This document shows, piece after piece, positions 49,955-57,531 of a DNA stretch of 64,000 bases (positions are counted from its first letter, which is position 1; each line of letters starts with the position of its first letter). This DNA comes from Hoeflea sp. IMCC20628. GTDB taxonomy: Bacteria; Pseudomonadota; Alphaproteobacteria; Rhizobiales; Rhizobiaceae. Below the pieces are notes generated by a model, which saw nothing but the letters and a program-made list of their open reading frames with translations, was not told where the DNA came from and made no database searches. The stretch covers positions 328,501-392,500 of the forward strand of contig NZ_CP011479.1 of assembly GCF_001011155.1 (NCBI RefSeq), given 5' to 3'. A program made the position numbers and the translations under genes.

Positions 49955-50410
49955 ATGACCGACGAACATGATTATCAGCTGCGCAGGGGCCTGGGTTTCA
50001 GGTTTACCCGCACGTCCCGGCTTATGGAGCAGCATTACGAACGGCTTTTAGGGGAACTGGGGTTGTCGCGCATCATGTGGTGCGTTCTGGTGATGCGTGG
50101 CCTTTACGGAATCCAGAGCCCATCGGCGATGGCCGACTATCTGGGCGTGGATCGGGCGGTAATCTCGCGCATTCTTGGCTCGATGGATCGGAAAGGCATG
50201 ATTTCACGCATCCCGCTGGATGGTGACAAGCGCGGTCGGGACGTCCATCTCACCGATCTTGGCAAACAGAAGCTCGACGCATTTTTGCCGCGTGCAATGG
50301 AGACGGCCAATTATTTTCGCAGCAAGCTTACCGAGGCTGAGTTTCAGCAACTCAACCTGATACTGGACAAGATGATGGAAGGCGAAGACGGCGCGCTGCC
50401 GAGTCTCTGA
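49955..50410 (+). CDS. MarR-family transcriptional regulator
   Basis: A 151-residue winged-helix protein: PSAMADYLGVDRAVISRILGSM (recognition helix region, about residues 55-76) and wing RIPLDGDKRGRDVHLTDLGKQ. It is divergent from the ABC transporter / AhpD / OsmC operon, which is its likely target, and a palindrome overlaps its own translation start. Ligand could be a phenolic or an oxidant; a conserved redox Cys is not obvious (one Cys, in IMWCVLV). Confidence 0.85.
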   Translation: MTDEHDYQLRRGLGFRFTRTSRLMEQHYERLLGELGLSRIMWCVLVMRGLYGIQSPSAMADYLGVDRAVISRILGSMDRKGMISRIPLDGDKRGRDVHLTDLGKQKLDAFLPRAMETANYFRSKLTEAEFQQLNLILDKMMEGEDGALPSL

Positions 50411-50514
50411 CCGGGGCTTCCCGAAAACCTGATTGCCGTCTGATGAGAGTTTTCGAGAGCGAAATTCCGAAAACCAGCAATCTAGCGGGTAATCTACTTT
50501 TCAAGAGGATCGGA

Positions 50515-50589
50515 TGGTGGGCGTAACAGGGATTGAACCTGTGACCCCTACAATGTCAATGTAGTGCTCTCCCGCTGAGCTATACGCCC
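50515..50589 (-). tRNA. tRNA-Val (GAC)
   Basis: Read on the minus strand: 7-base acceptor stem GGGCGTA / TACGCCC, D arm GCTC..GAGC, anticodon stem CTACA / TGTAG with loop TTGACAT (anticodon GAC), T arm with GGTTCAATCCC, discriminator A and encoded CCA at 50515-50517. All stems pair. cpdR lies upstream on the same strand. Confidence 0.96.
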
Positions 50590-50797
50590 ATCCGATGCGC
50601 CGCATACACCACACAATGCCCTATTGCGTCAACATGAAAACAACGGATTTTTGGCGTCTTTTGTCGAGCCGGTTGGCGAGAGGGCACGAAGAGGCAAGAC
50701 GGCGCGCATAAAGTCGTCTCTACGCCCGGCGAATGCAGGACAGCCCGCACGGCACGAGGCGATGCAGGCTGGTCTCGAAATGATGATCAGGAAACCC

Positions 50798-51163
50798 TCA
50801 GGCGGCCAGAATCATCTTGTTGACCTCGTCGACCAGGTCGCGAAGATGGAACGGCTTGGACAGCACCTTGGCGTCCCGCGGTGCCTTGGAGTCCGGATTG
50901 AGCGCCACGGCGGCAAAGCCTGTGATGAACATGACCTTGAGATCCGGGTCGAGTTCTGTGGCGCGGCGCGCCAGCTCGATACCGTCCATTTCCGGCATGA
51001 CGATGTCAGTCAGCAGCAAATTGAAAGGTTCCTCGCGGAGCCGGTCATAGGCGCTTGCGCCATTGTCAAAAGACCGGACTTCGTAGCCGGCTTTTTCCAG
51101 TGCCTTGACCAGAAACCGGCGCATGTCGTTGTCGTCTTCGGCGAGGAGAATTTTCGGCGTCAT
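50798..51163 (-). CDS. cpdR: Single-domain response regulator CpdR
   Basis: A 121-residue receiver domain without output domain. Acidic pocket EDDND near residues 8-12, phospho-acceptor Asp in LLTDIVMPEMDG near 52, Thr/Ser in MFITGFA near 80 and Lys in LSKPF near 104. The length, sequence and neighbourhood (tRNA-Val, N-formylglutamate amidohydrolase, hisN) match CpdR of Rhizobiales, which in its unphosphorylated form directs ClpXP to degrade cell-cycle regulators including CtrA. Start 51163 follows GGAAAA; an upstream start at 51211 would add an unrelated leader. Confidence 0.88.
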   Translation of the reverse strand: MTPKILLAEDDNDMRRFLVKALEKAGYEVRSFDNGASAYDRLREEPFNLLLTDIVMPEMDGIELARRATELDPDLKVMFITGFAAVALNPDSKAPRDAKVLSKPFHLRDLVDEVNKMILAA

Positions 51164-51334
51164 TTTTTTTCCAAACCTGTCATCGTGCTCATGGAGCGCT
51201 GCCTGAGCCATATATCTGCCATTTCGGTAAACATCAGGTGAATGATGGCGCTTTTGCGGTCAGGAATTGCCGCACTGGACAGCTGAGAAGGCAGATGGCA
51301 TGGTGATTCAAGCGGTTGCAGCAAAGGGAAAAAT

Positions 51335-52255
51335 ATGCGCGAAGCCGACAGGCCTGGTGCGGAATGCGAGCCAGATACAGTTTCGCACGCTGTTGCTCCC
51401 TTCGAGATCCGCCGTCCAATGCAGCAAACCGAGCCCTTTGTGTTCAACTCCCCGCATTCGGGCCGGGTTTACCCGGAACCGTTTCTGGCGATGTCGCGGC
51501 TTGACCGGAATTCTATCCGGCGCTCCGAGGATCATTTTGTCGACGAATTGTTTGCCGGGGTGATTCAACTGGGTGCGCCCCTGCTTGCGGCCCAGTTCCC
51601 GCGGGCCTGGCTTGATGTCAACCGGGAACCCTATGAGCTTGATCCGAGGATGTTTGACGGCGCCTTGCCGGCATTTGCCAATATTGGCTCCCTGCGGGTA
51701 GCCGGAGGCCTGGGGACGATCCCGCGGCTGGTGGCCGAAAATATGGACATTTACCGGGGACGGCTCAGCGTTGAAGAAGGGCTTTCCCGCATCGAACGGG
51801 TTTACCGGCCCTACCATGCCACCCTGCGACGGATGATTGCGCAAACCCACGTCCAATTCGGCAAGGCCATCCTGATCGATTGCCATTCAATGCCTGCCAA
51901 TATTCGAGTCGCCGGCGGCACCCCGCGGCCTGACATGATCATCGGCGACCGTTATGGCATCAGCGCCGCCGAGGATCTTTCTCATGCTGCGGTGTCGATC
52001 CTGTCTGGTCTTGGCTACAATGTGGTGCGCAACAAGCCTTACGCAGGCGGCTTCATCACCGAGCACTACGGCCGGCCGGCACGGGGCCTGCATGCGTTGC
52101 AGATCGAGATCAACCGAGGGCTCTATGTCAATGAAGTCAACCTTGAGAAAACCGCGGGATTCAACCTGCTCAAGGCAGACCTGGGCGAATTTGCCGGCGA
52201 GATGATGGCCCATGTGCGCGACGATCTCGGAGACGACCGGCTGGCGGCCGAATAG
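51335..52255 (+). CDS. N-formylglutamate amidohydrolase
   Basis: A 306-residue zinc-dependent hydrolase (PF05013) that releases formate from N-formylglutamate, the last step of one histidine breakdown route. Characteristic parts are FNSPHSGRVYP near residue 35, LIDCHSMPAN near 185, GDRYG near 207 and the C-terminal LQIEINRGLYVNE. AAAGGGA precedes the start. No hut genes are nearby, and this isolated copy beside cpdR is common in Rhizobiales, so a purely catabolic role is unsure. Confidence 0.87.
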   Translation: MREADRPGAECEPDTVSHAVAPFEIRRPMQQTEPFVFNSPHSGRVYPEPFLAMSRLDRNSIRRSEDHFVDELFAGVIQLGAPLLAAQFPRAWLDVNREPYELDPRMFDGALPAFANIGSLRVAGGLGTIPRLVAENMDIYRGRLSVEEGLSRIERVYRPYHATLRRMIAQTHVQFGKAILIDCHSMPANIRVAGGTPRPDMIIGDRYGISAAEDLSHAAVSILSGLGYNVVRNKPYAGGFITEHYGRPARGLHALQIEINRGLYVNEVNLEKTAGFNLLKADLGEFAGEMMAHVRDDLGDDRLAAE

Positions 52256-52276
52256 CTGTCCCCCGGATTGCAACGT

Positions 52277-52352
52277 AAAAAAAACCGCGCACGAGGCGCG
52301 GTAAAATCTAGGGAGGAAACGCCCAAGGAGGGCATTCACAGTCAAAGACTGT
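52277..52352 (-). ncRNA. mmgR: MmgR / suhB-family (alpha-r8) small RNA
   Basis: A 76-base transcript is predicted between the N-formylglutamate amidohydrolase gene and hisN. It has three stem-loops: ACAGTC / GACTGT (52352-52338 region), a GCCC / GGGC stem (52333-52321) followed by the unpaired GTTTCCTCCCTAG, and a 7-base GC stem (52302-52284) with a T8 tail ending at 52277. The CTCCTTGGGCGTTTCCTCCC core and this genomic place match the alphaproteobacterial MmgR (Rfam suhB) family, whose S. meliloti member is about 77 bases and limits polyhydroxybutyrate storage. The promoter is listed separately. Expression is inferred. Confidence 0.88.
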
Positions 52353-52358
52353 ATCGAA

Positions 52359-52387
52359 ATATTAATGCTGCACTGCACAAATGTCAA
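52359..52387 (-). promoter_or_regulatory. Sigma-70 promoter of the MmgR sRNA
   Basis: On the minus strand TTGACA (52387-52382), a 17-base spacer and TAATAT (52364-52359): near-consensus. It places the transcript start at A 52352, exactly at the first stem of the sRNA. Confidence 0.88.
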
Positions 52388-52530
52388 CAATATTTCCATT
52401 GAGTTTATTGCGGGTGCGAAGAGCGGTGGGGCAATTTTCTTGCCGCGCTTGCATTTCTAAACCAGCCGGGTCAGTGGTTGGGATGAATTTCTCATGCCGA
52501 CCGCAATAATTTTTCTTTACGGAGTTTGCT

Positions 52531-53310
52531 GTGCTTCCCGAAATTGCATTTTTTGACGCCATCGCCGAAGCAGCGGCGGCGGAGACACTTCCCCGTTTTC
52601 GCATGGCTGTCACCGTCGACAATAAGCATGTCGGTGGATTTGACCCGGTAACCGAAGCTGACCGCGAAGCGGAAAAAGCAATCCGGCGACTGATCACCGA
52701 GCAGTATCCGGAGCATGGCATTCTGGGCGAGGAGCATGGTGATGTCGGACTGGACCGGGACTATGTCTGGGTCATCGATCCTATCGATGGAACCCGTGCT
52801 TTCATTTCCGGCTTGCCTGTCTGGGGTACGCTGGTGGGGCTTTACCACAAGGGACGAGCCGTGATGGGCATGATGGATCAGCCATTCACCGGCGAACGTT
52901 TCATCGCCACGCCGGGCAGCGCTTTCGTGCGGCGCAACGGCCAGACCACACCTTTGAATTCCCGGAAGGGCGTTTCGCTGGAACAGGCGACAATGATGAC
53001 CACGTCGCCATCAATCTTCCCGCCGGACCTTGAGCCATCCTACAAACGCGTCGAAAGCGCCGTTCAATTGGCGCGCTACGGCTGCGACTGCTACGCCTAT
53101 GCGATGGTCGCCTCCGGGCACATCGACCTGGTCGTCGAATCCGGTCTGAAGGCTTATGATGTCGGTGGATTGATTTCTCTTGTGGAGCAGGCTGGCGGTG
53201 TCATGACGACCTGGAGCGGTGATCGCCCCGAACATGGCGGCAGTATTGTCGCCAGCGGTTCGCCAGAGCTGCATGAGGCTGCGTTGGAATTACTCAATCG
53301 GGTTGAGTAA
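52531..53310 (+). CDS. hisN: Histidinol-phosphatase, inositol-monophosphatase family
   Basis: A 259-residue metal-dependent phosphatase. The motifs DPVTEADREAEKAIR (about residues 36-50), GEEHGD near 70, WVIDPIDGTRAFISG near 87-101 and a C-terminal AYDVGGLISLVEQAGG are complete. The FISGLPVWGT segment is typical of HisN, the histidinol-phosphate phosphatase of alphaproteobacteria, rather than general SuhB. Start is GTG at 52531 after CGGAG. Its end overlaps the convergent hydrolase gene by 17 bases. Confidence 0.85.
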   Translation: MLPEIAFFDAIAEAAAAETLPRFRMAVTVDNKHVGGFDPVTEADREAEKAIRRLITEQYPEHGILGEEHGDVGLDRDYVWVIDPIDGTRAFISGLPVWGTLVGLYHKGRAVMGMMDQPFTGERFIATPGSAFVRRNGQTTPLNSRKGVSLEQATMMTTSPSIFPPDLEPSYKRVESAVQLARYGCDCYAYAMVASGHIDLVVESGLKAYDVGGLISLVEQAGGVMTTWSGDRPEHGGSIVASGSPELHEAALELLNRVE

Positions 53311-54280
53311 GAACTTTTTGGACTGGTTGTGATGTCTGGTCGGGCGGGATGAAGGCGTCAATCGCGGCCAACGCCGCCAAGCGATAGCGGTCTGATTCCT
53401 GAAGAATTTCATGGCGGGCGCCATCGATCATGATTGCTCTTCCGGCGCGGAACCGATTGCCGAGGTTCTCGATGGCTTGCGGCGCAACAATCGGGTCATT
53501 GCCCGCTCCGATCAGCAATGTCGGCACGTGGATTTGATCGAGGTGCTCGAACCGGTTGATGCGGTCCATCGCCCCAAGCATTTCATTGACCCAGCAGACA
53601 GTCGGCGGGCCGAGCCGCAATTCGGGATGCGCCAGATAGAGCGCCTGATTGCGGGCATAGCGATCGATGTTAGTGGTCAAGGCATTGCCCGCAAATGGCT
53701 GCGGGAAGCGATCCTTGCCTGAGCTGAGCCATCCTAAGCCTGCCATGCGCAATACCCTGGTGATCAGGCGGGTGCCCCATGTCGGGATCGGTTGATTGGA
53801 GAGTTCGACAAAGGGGGCGATCAGCGCCATTCGTTCGATGCGGTTGGCAAGCTTTGGCGCCATTGACAGCGCAACGAGCGCACCCATGGAATGGGCGACC
53901 AGACAAAACGGCAATCGGGTCTCGGGCAGCACGATGGTTTCGAGAAAAATCGACAGATCGGCTTCCATATCCCGAAACCGGCGGAGGTGACCGCGGAAGG
54001 GGTTTTTCAAAAGCCGCTGCGAGCGGCCTTGCCCGCGCCAGTCAAAGGTCGCAACCCAGAGTCCGCGGTCTGTGAAATGACGGATGGTTTCGTAGTATTT
54101 TTCAATGCACTCATTTCGACCGTGCAGCAGAACCACGGTTCCTGCCGCCACGGAAACCTCTGATTTGAAGATTGCATAACGCAGTCTTTTGCCGCCAACA
54201 CCGTCGAACCAGCCGACCACATGGTTGCCGGGCACCGGATTGCCATCAGTCTCGATCAGCTCGGGGAGATCATCGCTCAT
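53294..54280 (-). CDS. Alpha/beta hydrolase, lysophospholipase (PldB-like) type
   Basis: A 328-residue serine hydrolase. The oxyanion region VVLLHGRNECIEKYYE is near residues 50-65, the nucleophile elbow LVAHSMGALVAL near 127, the Asp in LLIGAGNDPIV near 255 and the His in DGARHEILQE near 283. It fits the Hydrolase_4 / lysophospholipase L2 group acting on monoacyl lipids. No signal peptide. Overlaps hisN tail to tail. Confidence 0.84.
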   Translation of the reverse strand: MSDDLPELIETDGNPVPGNHVVGWFDGVGGKRLRYAIFKSEVSVAAGTVVLLHGRNECIEKYYETIRHFTDRGLWVATFDWRGQGRSQRLLKNPFRGHLRRFRDMEADLSIFLETIVLPETRLPFCLVAHSMGALVALSMAPKLANRIERMALIAPFVELSNQPIPTWGTRLITRVLRMAGLGWLSSGKDRFPQPFAGNALTTNIDRYARNQALYLAHPELRLGPPTVCWVNEMLGAMDRINRFEHLDQIHVPTLLIGAGNDPIVAPQAIENLGNRFRAGRAIMIDGARHEILQESDRYRLAALAAIDAFIPPDQTSQPVQKVLTQPD

Positions 54281-54516
54281 AGGGATCGGGATTAGTGCTT
54301 CCCTCGGAGAAGGTCAAAAGGAAAAAGTCCGGAGCCGCATTGGATGCGGCTCCGGCCAGGTGCCTGGAACAGAAGGGACGGGATGTTCCCGGCGGATCAG
54401 GCCGTGTTTGCCTGACAGGTGTGAGGATGCCAGATGGCAGATGAACCAGTGCCGAACAGGATATTCACCTGGTATTCACTTGACCAGCCGCGGATTGCCG
54501 GTCGTGACGCAAAGAT
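54281..54516. other. Gap between lysophospholipase-like gene and hsp20 promoter
   Basis: Contains the leftward terminator above. A leftward open frame (54397-54678) ends just before it and reads to a C-terminus GTGSSAIWHPHTCQANTA; I do not recognise it, and its right end lies antisense to the hsp20 leader. No other gene seen. Confidence 0.35.
54323..54355 (-). terminator. Leftward terminator with no assigned gene
   Basis: CCGGAGCCGCAT and ATGCGGCTCCGG form a perfect 12-base stem with loop TGG; on the minus strand the stem is followed by ACTTTTTCC. It would end a leftward transcript from 54356 onward, where no recognised leftward gene exists. Confidence 0.75.
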
Positions 54517-54545
54517 CTTGAACCCGACGCGAGGAGTTCCCACAT
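54517..54545 (+). promoter_or_regulatory. RpoH (sigma-32)-type promoter of hsp20
   Basis: CTTGAA (54517-54522), 17 bases, then CCACAT (54540-54545). This resembles alphaproteobacterial heat-shock promoters and would start the RNA near 54552, giving a leader of about 100 bases, the length expected for a ROSE element. Confidence 0.6.
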
Positions 54546-54551
54546 TGGCTT

Positions 54552-54653
54552 GGCAGGCGCCGAAGATCGGGTCTGCTGGCCGGATTGCCGCCCTATGCGG
54601 GGCAGTCCAGATGTCAAAACGCAAACACCAAGTTGCTCTTAAGGAGGACACAC
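54552..54653 (+). ncRNA. ROSE-like RNA thermometer in hsp20 leader
   Basis: The leader ends with TTGCTCTTAAGGAGGACA (54633-54650), in which TTGCT faces the Shine-Dalgarno AAGGAGG. This anti-Shine-Dalgarno pentamer (U-U/C-G-C-U) is the hallmark of ROSE elements of rhizobial small heat-shock genes, where imperfect pairing melts on heating. Upstream is a CCGC / GCGG hairpin (about 54587-54601). Structure is predicted by eye. Confidence 0.72.
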
Positions 54654-55121
54654 ATGCGTCACGTTGATTTTTCCCCACTCTACCGATCCACTGTCGGCTT
54701 CGACAAGTTGCTGACCATGCTTGATACCCTGGCCCCGCCGGATCAGGCGCAGTCCTATCCGCCCTACAACATCGAACGGACCGGCGAGACCACCTACCGC
54801 ATCACCATGGCGGTGGCGGGTTTTGACGAAGCCGAGATTTCCATCGAAGCGCGCGAACATGCGCTGACGGTCAAGGGTGAAAAGGCTGAGGACAAGGAGG
54901 TTTCCGGTTCGGAATACCTCTATCGTGGGATCGCCAAGCGTGCGTTTGAACGCCGCTTCCAGTTGGCTGACCATGTCGAGGTGACCGGTGCATCATTGCG
55001 TAACGGTCTGCTGCACGTGGATCTGGTTCGCGAGCTTCCGGAAGCCATGAAGCCGCGCCGCATTGCCATCAGCAGCGATGCAGGTGACGAGCCCAAGCAG
55101 ATCGAAGCAACAAAGGCCTGA
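54654..55121 (+). CDS. Small heat-shock protein, Hsp20/IbpA type
   Basis: A 155-residue alpha-crystallin-domain chaperone that holds unfolding proteins. N-terminal FSPLYRSTVGFDKLLTML is the rhizobial class A pattern; the crystallin domain spans about residues 35-125 (YNIERTGETTYRITMAVAGF, and the conserved L-LHVDLVRELPE); an IxI motif (IAI) is in the tail KPRRIAIS. AAGGAGG is 6 bases before ATG 54654. Regulation by heat at two levels is suggested by the RpoH-like promoter and ROSE-like leader. A terminator follows. Confidence 0.93.
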   Translation: MRHVDFSPLYRSTVGFDKLLTMLDTLAPPDQAQSYPPYNIERTGETTYRITMAVAGFDEAEISIEAREHALTVKGEKAEDKEVSGSEYLYRGIAKRAFERRFQLADHVEVTGASLRNGLLHVDLVRELPEAMKPRRIAISSDAGDEPKQIEATKA

Positions 55122-55150
55122 TCTCATTCCCCCAAGCCGGTGAGGCTCTG

Positions 55151-55178
55151 TGGCGCTCAGGGAACTGAGCGCCATTTT
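55151..55178 (+). terminator. Terminator of hsp20
   Basis: TGGCGCTCAG and CTGAGCGCCA form a 10-base stem with loop GGAA, followed by TTTT, 29 bases after the hsp20 stop. Confidence 0.9.
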
Positions 55179-55231
55179 CATATCCCGGGGGTGCTGGTTT
55201 GCGTGGTTTCAGGTCGAGGTTTGCCGGAAGC

Positions 55232-55795
55232 TCAACGGCGCTTTGCCAACAGGGCGTCAATCGAAAGCAGCCCCGGGCCTTTGATGGCTATGACCAGCAG
55301 CGGTACCAGCCACAGCAAACGCTGGTCGGCGATGATGCTGTCGGGGAACCGGTCGAACAATGCGCCAATGTGCTCCGCACCAATCTGGTGCACCGTGATA
55401 TCCACGAATGTCTGCACGGTAATGAATCCGATCATGCCGAGGGCTGCTATCCGCGAGAACAGGCCGATGACAATCAGCAGCGGTAAAATGAACTCCGCAT
55501 ATGTCCCCATGAAGACAATCAGGCCCCATGGGAAGAAGGACACCGCATCGACGTCACCTCCGGCAGCTTCCACAGCCGGCAGCGCGATCTGGTAATAGGC
55601 CCCGGACGAGATCGTGAAAAACCCGAGCAGGCCTTCGCCGACCTTGGTTTTCGCGGAATTGAGGAAATAGGCCCACAGCACTGCGGCAAAGGTGAAGCGG
55701 GCAATGAGACCGAGCAACCAACTGTCGCCCATCCGTTCGAGAAAGCCGAAGACGCGACCATGAAGATCGGTGAGAAAATTGATTGCGGATGTCAT
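55232..55795 (-). CDS. DoxX-family membrane protein of bufferin operon
   Basis: A 187-residue membrane protein with four or five hydrophobic spans, of the DoxX family. The segment GLIVFMGTYAEFILPLLIVIGLFSRIAALG is typical. In bufferin-type operons a DoxX protein is the usual fourth gene; its role is not settled and may be a quinone- or redox-linked membrane component. Start 55795 overlaps the upstream DUF2063 stop by ATGA, showing cotranscription. Confidence 0.87.
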   Translation of the reverse strand: MTSAINFLTDLHGRVFGFLERMGDSWLLGLIARFTFAAVLWAYFLNSAKTKVGEGLLGFFTISSGAYYQIALPAVEAAGGDVDAVSFFPWGLIVFMGTYAEFILPLLIVIGLFSRIAALGMIGFITVQTFVDITVHQIGAEHIGALFDRFPDSIIADQRLLWLVPLLVIAIKGPGLLSIDALLAKRR

Positions 55796-56595
55796 GCGGT
55801 GTGCTCCGAATTTGTCCGGCCGAGCGAACATGCTGAAAAAATGCCAGCTTCAAGCATGGCCGAAATGGCTGATGGCAAGTCGAACTCCGGATGCTGCTCA
55901 AGAGTGAGGCTGGCAGCTTCCCCGAGCGCCTTGCCGACAATCAGGGCCTGGAAAAAAGTCGGGGCACCGGGCGGCAATTGCCGGACTTGCACGTCGTAGT
56001 GCGGCCGTGTGATCACCGCATCTTCTGGTTCCAGCGGCCGGATGTTATCGAGTGGCCGCTCTTCGCGGCTGGCCGAGAAAATCGATACCGACGCGTAGCG
56101 GCTTTCAACAATGCGTGTCGCCGGATGCGGCGTGAACGTCACCTCACCGAGCCGCTCTGGCGGGATCGTGCCGAGGCTTTCGGGCAGCAAGGGGGGAGCG
56201 TCGGCAGCGTGATATGCATCGAGCCACGCTCGTTCCAGTCTTGCAATGTCAGGCAAGTACAGCAGTTTGGACACTGGTTCGAAGCGTTCAAGGAACGCTG
56301 CAAAGTCATCACCATATTCGAACATGAGTGGTGAGCGGGGAGGGTTTTCAGTCAGGTAAACCCGCGCCATGTCACGAAAGAAGTATTCTCCGACAAGTCG
56401 CTTGACGGCAGGGAAAATGCTTCCAAGCGCATCGATCAGACCCACGGTCATATTGTTACGGTAAACTGCGAAACGTTTGCGGGCGCCTTTGCCGCGCGGT
56501 CCGACGACACCTTCGGGCACCGGCAAATCCGAATTTAACAGCGCAGCGCCAAATCCCAGCTGCGACATCCCTGTGGGTACGTCATCCCACGGCAT
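55792..56595 (-). CDS. bufC: DUF2063 protein, bufferin maturation partner (BufC-like)
   Basis: A 267-residue protein with the DUF2063 N-terminal domain (KRFAVYRNNMTVGLIDALGS, GEYFFRDMARVYLTENPP, LPDIARLERAWLDAYHA). In bufferin and related methanobactin-like systems this protein partners the DUF692 enzyme and helps present the precursor peptide. Its start overlaps the bufB stop by 14 bases; an alternative ATG at 56568 would remove the overlap and nine residues. DoxX follows. Confidence 0.83.
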   Translation of the reverse strand: MPWDDVPTGMSQLGFGAALLNSDLPVPEGVVGPRGKGARKRFAVYRNNMTVGLIDALGSIFPAVKRLVGEYFFRDMARVYLTENPPRSPLMFEYGDDFAAFLERFEPVSKLLYLPDIARLERAWLDAYHAADAPPLLPESLGTIPPERLGEVTFTPHPATRIVESRYASVSIFSASREERPLDNIRPLEPEDAVITRPHYDVQVRQLPPGAPTFFQALIVGKALGEAASLTLEQHPEFDLPSAISAMLEAGIFSACSLGRTNSEHTA

Positions 56596-57499
56596 GGCGA
56601 GACCCGAGCAAAGCCGGCCCCAACCGGGCAAGGATGGCATCGGCGAGTTGAGCCTCTCGGCGCAGCACCGGCCATTCGGGAACATCATTGTCCCACTCGA
56701 TCAGGGTCGGCATCGCGCCCGCCTGGCTGATGACAATTTCATAGAGTTTCCACACGGCATCAGCGACAGGGCGGTCATGGGCATCGATCAAGAGCAGATC
56801 GCCTTCGTCATCGACATCTTCGGCGTGGCCGGCGAGGTGGATTTCCTCGACCAGTTCCAGCGGAAAATCCCGCAGGTAATGCATCGGCTTCCAACCGTGA
56901 TTGGTGGCAGAAACGAAGACGTTGTTGATGTCGAGCAGCAGCCCGCAACCGGATTTGCGGGCTATTTCAGCGATGAAATCGGTCTCGCTCATTGTCGTCT
57001 GTTCAAACGCCACATAGGTCGACGGATTTTCAATCAGGATTCGACGTTTGAGCCGGTCCTGAATCTGACTGACATGGGAGACTACCCGTTCGAGGGTCTC
57101 GGCATTGTAGGGGACTGGCAGCAGGTCGTTGAAATAGCCTGCGTCATGACTGGACCAGGCGAGATGTTCGGACACCATTGCCGGTTCGTAGCGTTCGACG
57201 ACTTTGGCAAGGCGTTCCAGGTGATCGGGATTTAAGCCGCTCTCAGAACCGATTGAGAGGCCTACTCCGTGAACAGATAACGGAAATCTGGCACGAATGG
57301 CTTCAAGTGCACGGTGCGCCGGGCCGCCATCACCCATGAAATTTTCGGCGTGGACTTCAAGAAAACCGATACTGTAATCATCCGCCAGTATCGCGTCGAC
57401 ATGTTCGGTCTTCAATCCTGCCCCCGCACGAGGCGGGAGCGGGATGTTCGGAAAACGGGAAGCCCCGGCAATCGGCGAATGAGGGGCGGATTGCGTCAT
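56582..57499 (-). CDS. bufB: DUF692 iron enzyme, bufferin maturation (BufB/MbnB-like)
   Basis: A 305-residue TIM-barrel enzyme of the DUF692 / MbnB family, multinuclear iron oxygenases that modify cysteines of ribosomal peptides. Barrel metal-ligand motifs are seen in order: LEVHAENFMG, GVGLSIGSE, SEHLAWSS, ILIENPSTY, LLLDINNVFVSATNHG and EIHLAGHAE. In bufferin pathways it converts selected cysteines of the DUF2282 precursor to thiooxazole-type groups. Start 57499 follows GGGAG at 7 bases. It is 32 bases after bufA. Confidence 0.9.
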   Translation of the reverse strand: MTQSAPHSPIAGASRFPNIPLPPRAGAGLKTEHVDAILADDYSIGFLEVHAENFMGDGGPAHRALEAIRARFPLSVHGVGLSIGSESGLNPDHLERLAKVVERYEPAMVSEHLAWSSHDAGYFNDLLPVPYNAETLERVVSHVSQIQDRLKRRILIENPSTYVAFEQTTMSETDFIAEIARKSGCGLLLDINNVFVSATNHGWKPMHYLRDFPLELVEEIHLAGHAEDVDDEGDLLLIDAHDRPVADAVWKLYEIVISQAGAMPTLIEWDNDVPEWPVLRREAQLADAILARLGPALLGSRHAVG

Positions 57500-57531
57500 G
57501 TCGAGACTCCCGTTCATCAAGTGGTTTCCAA

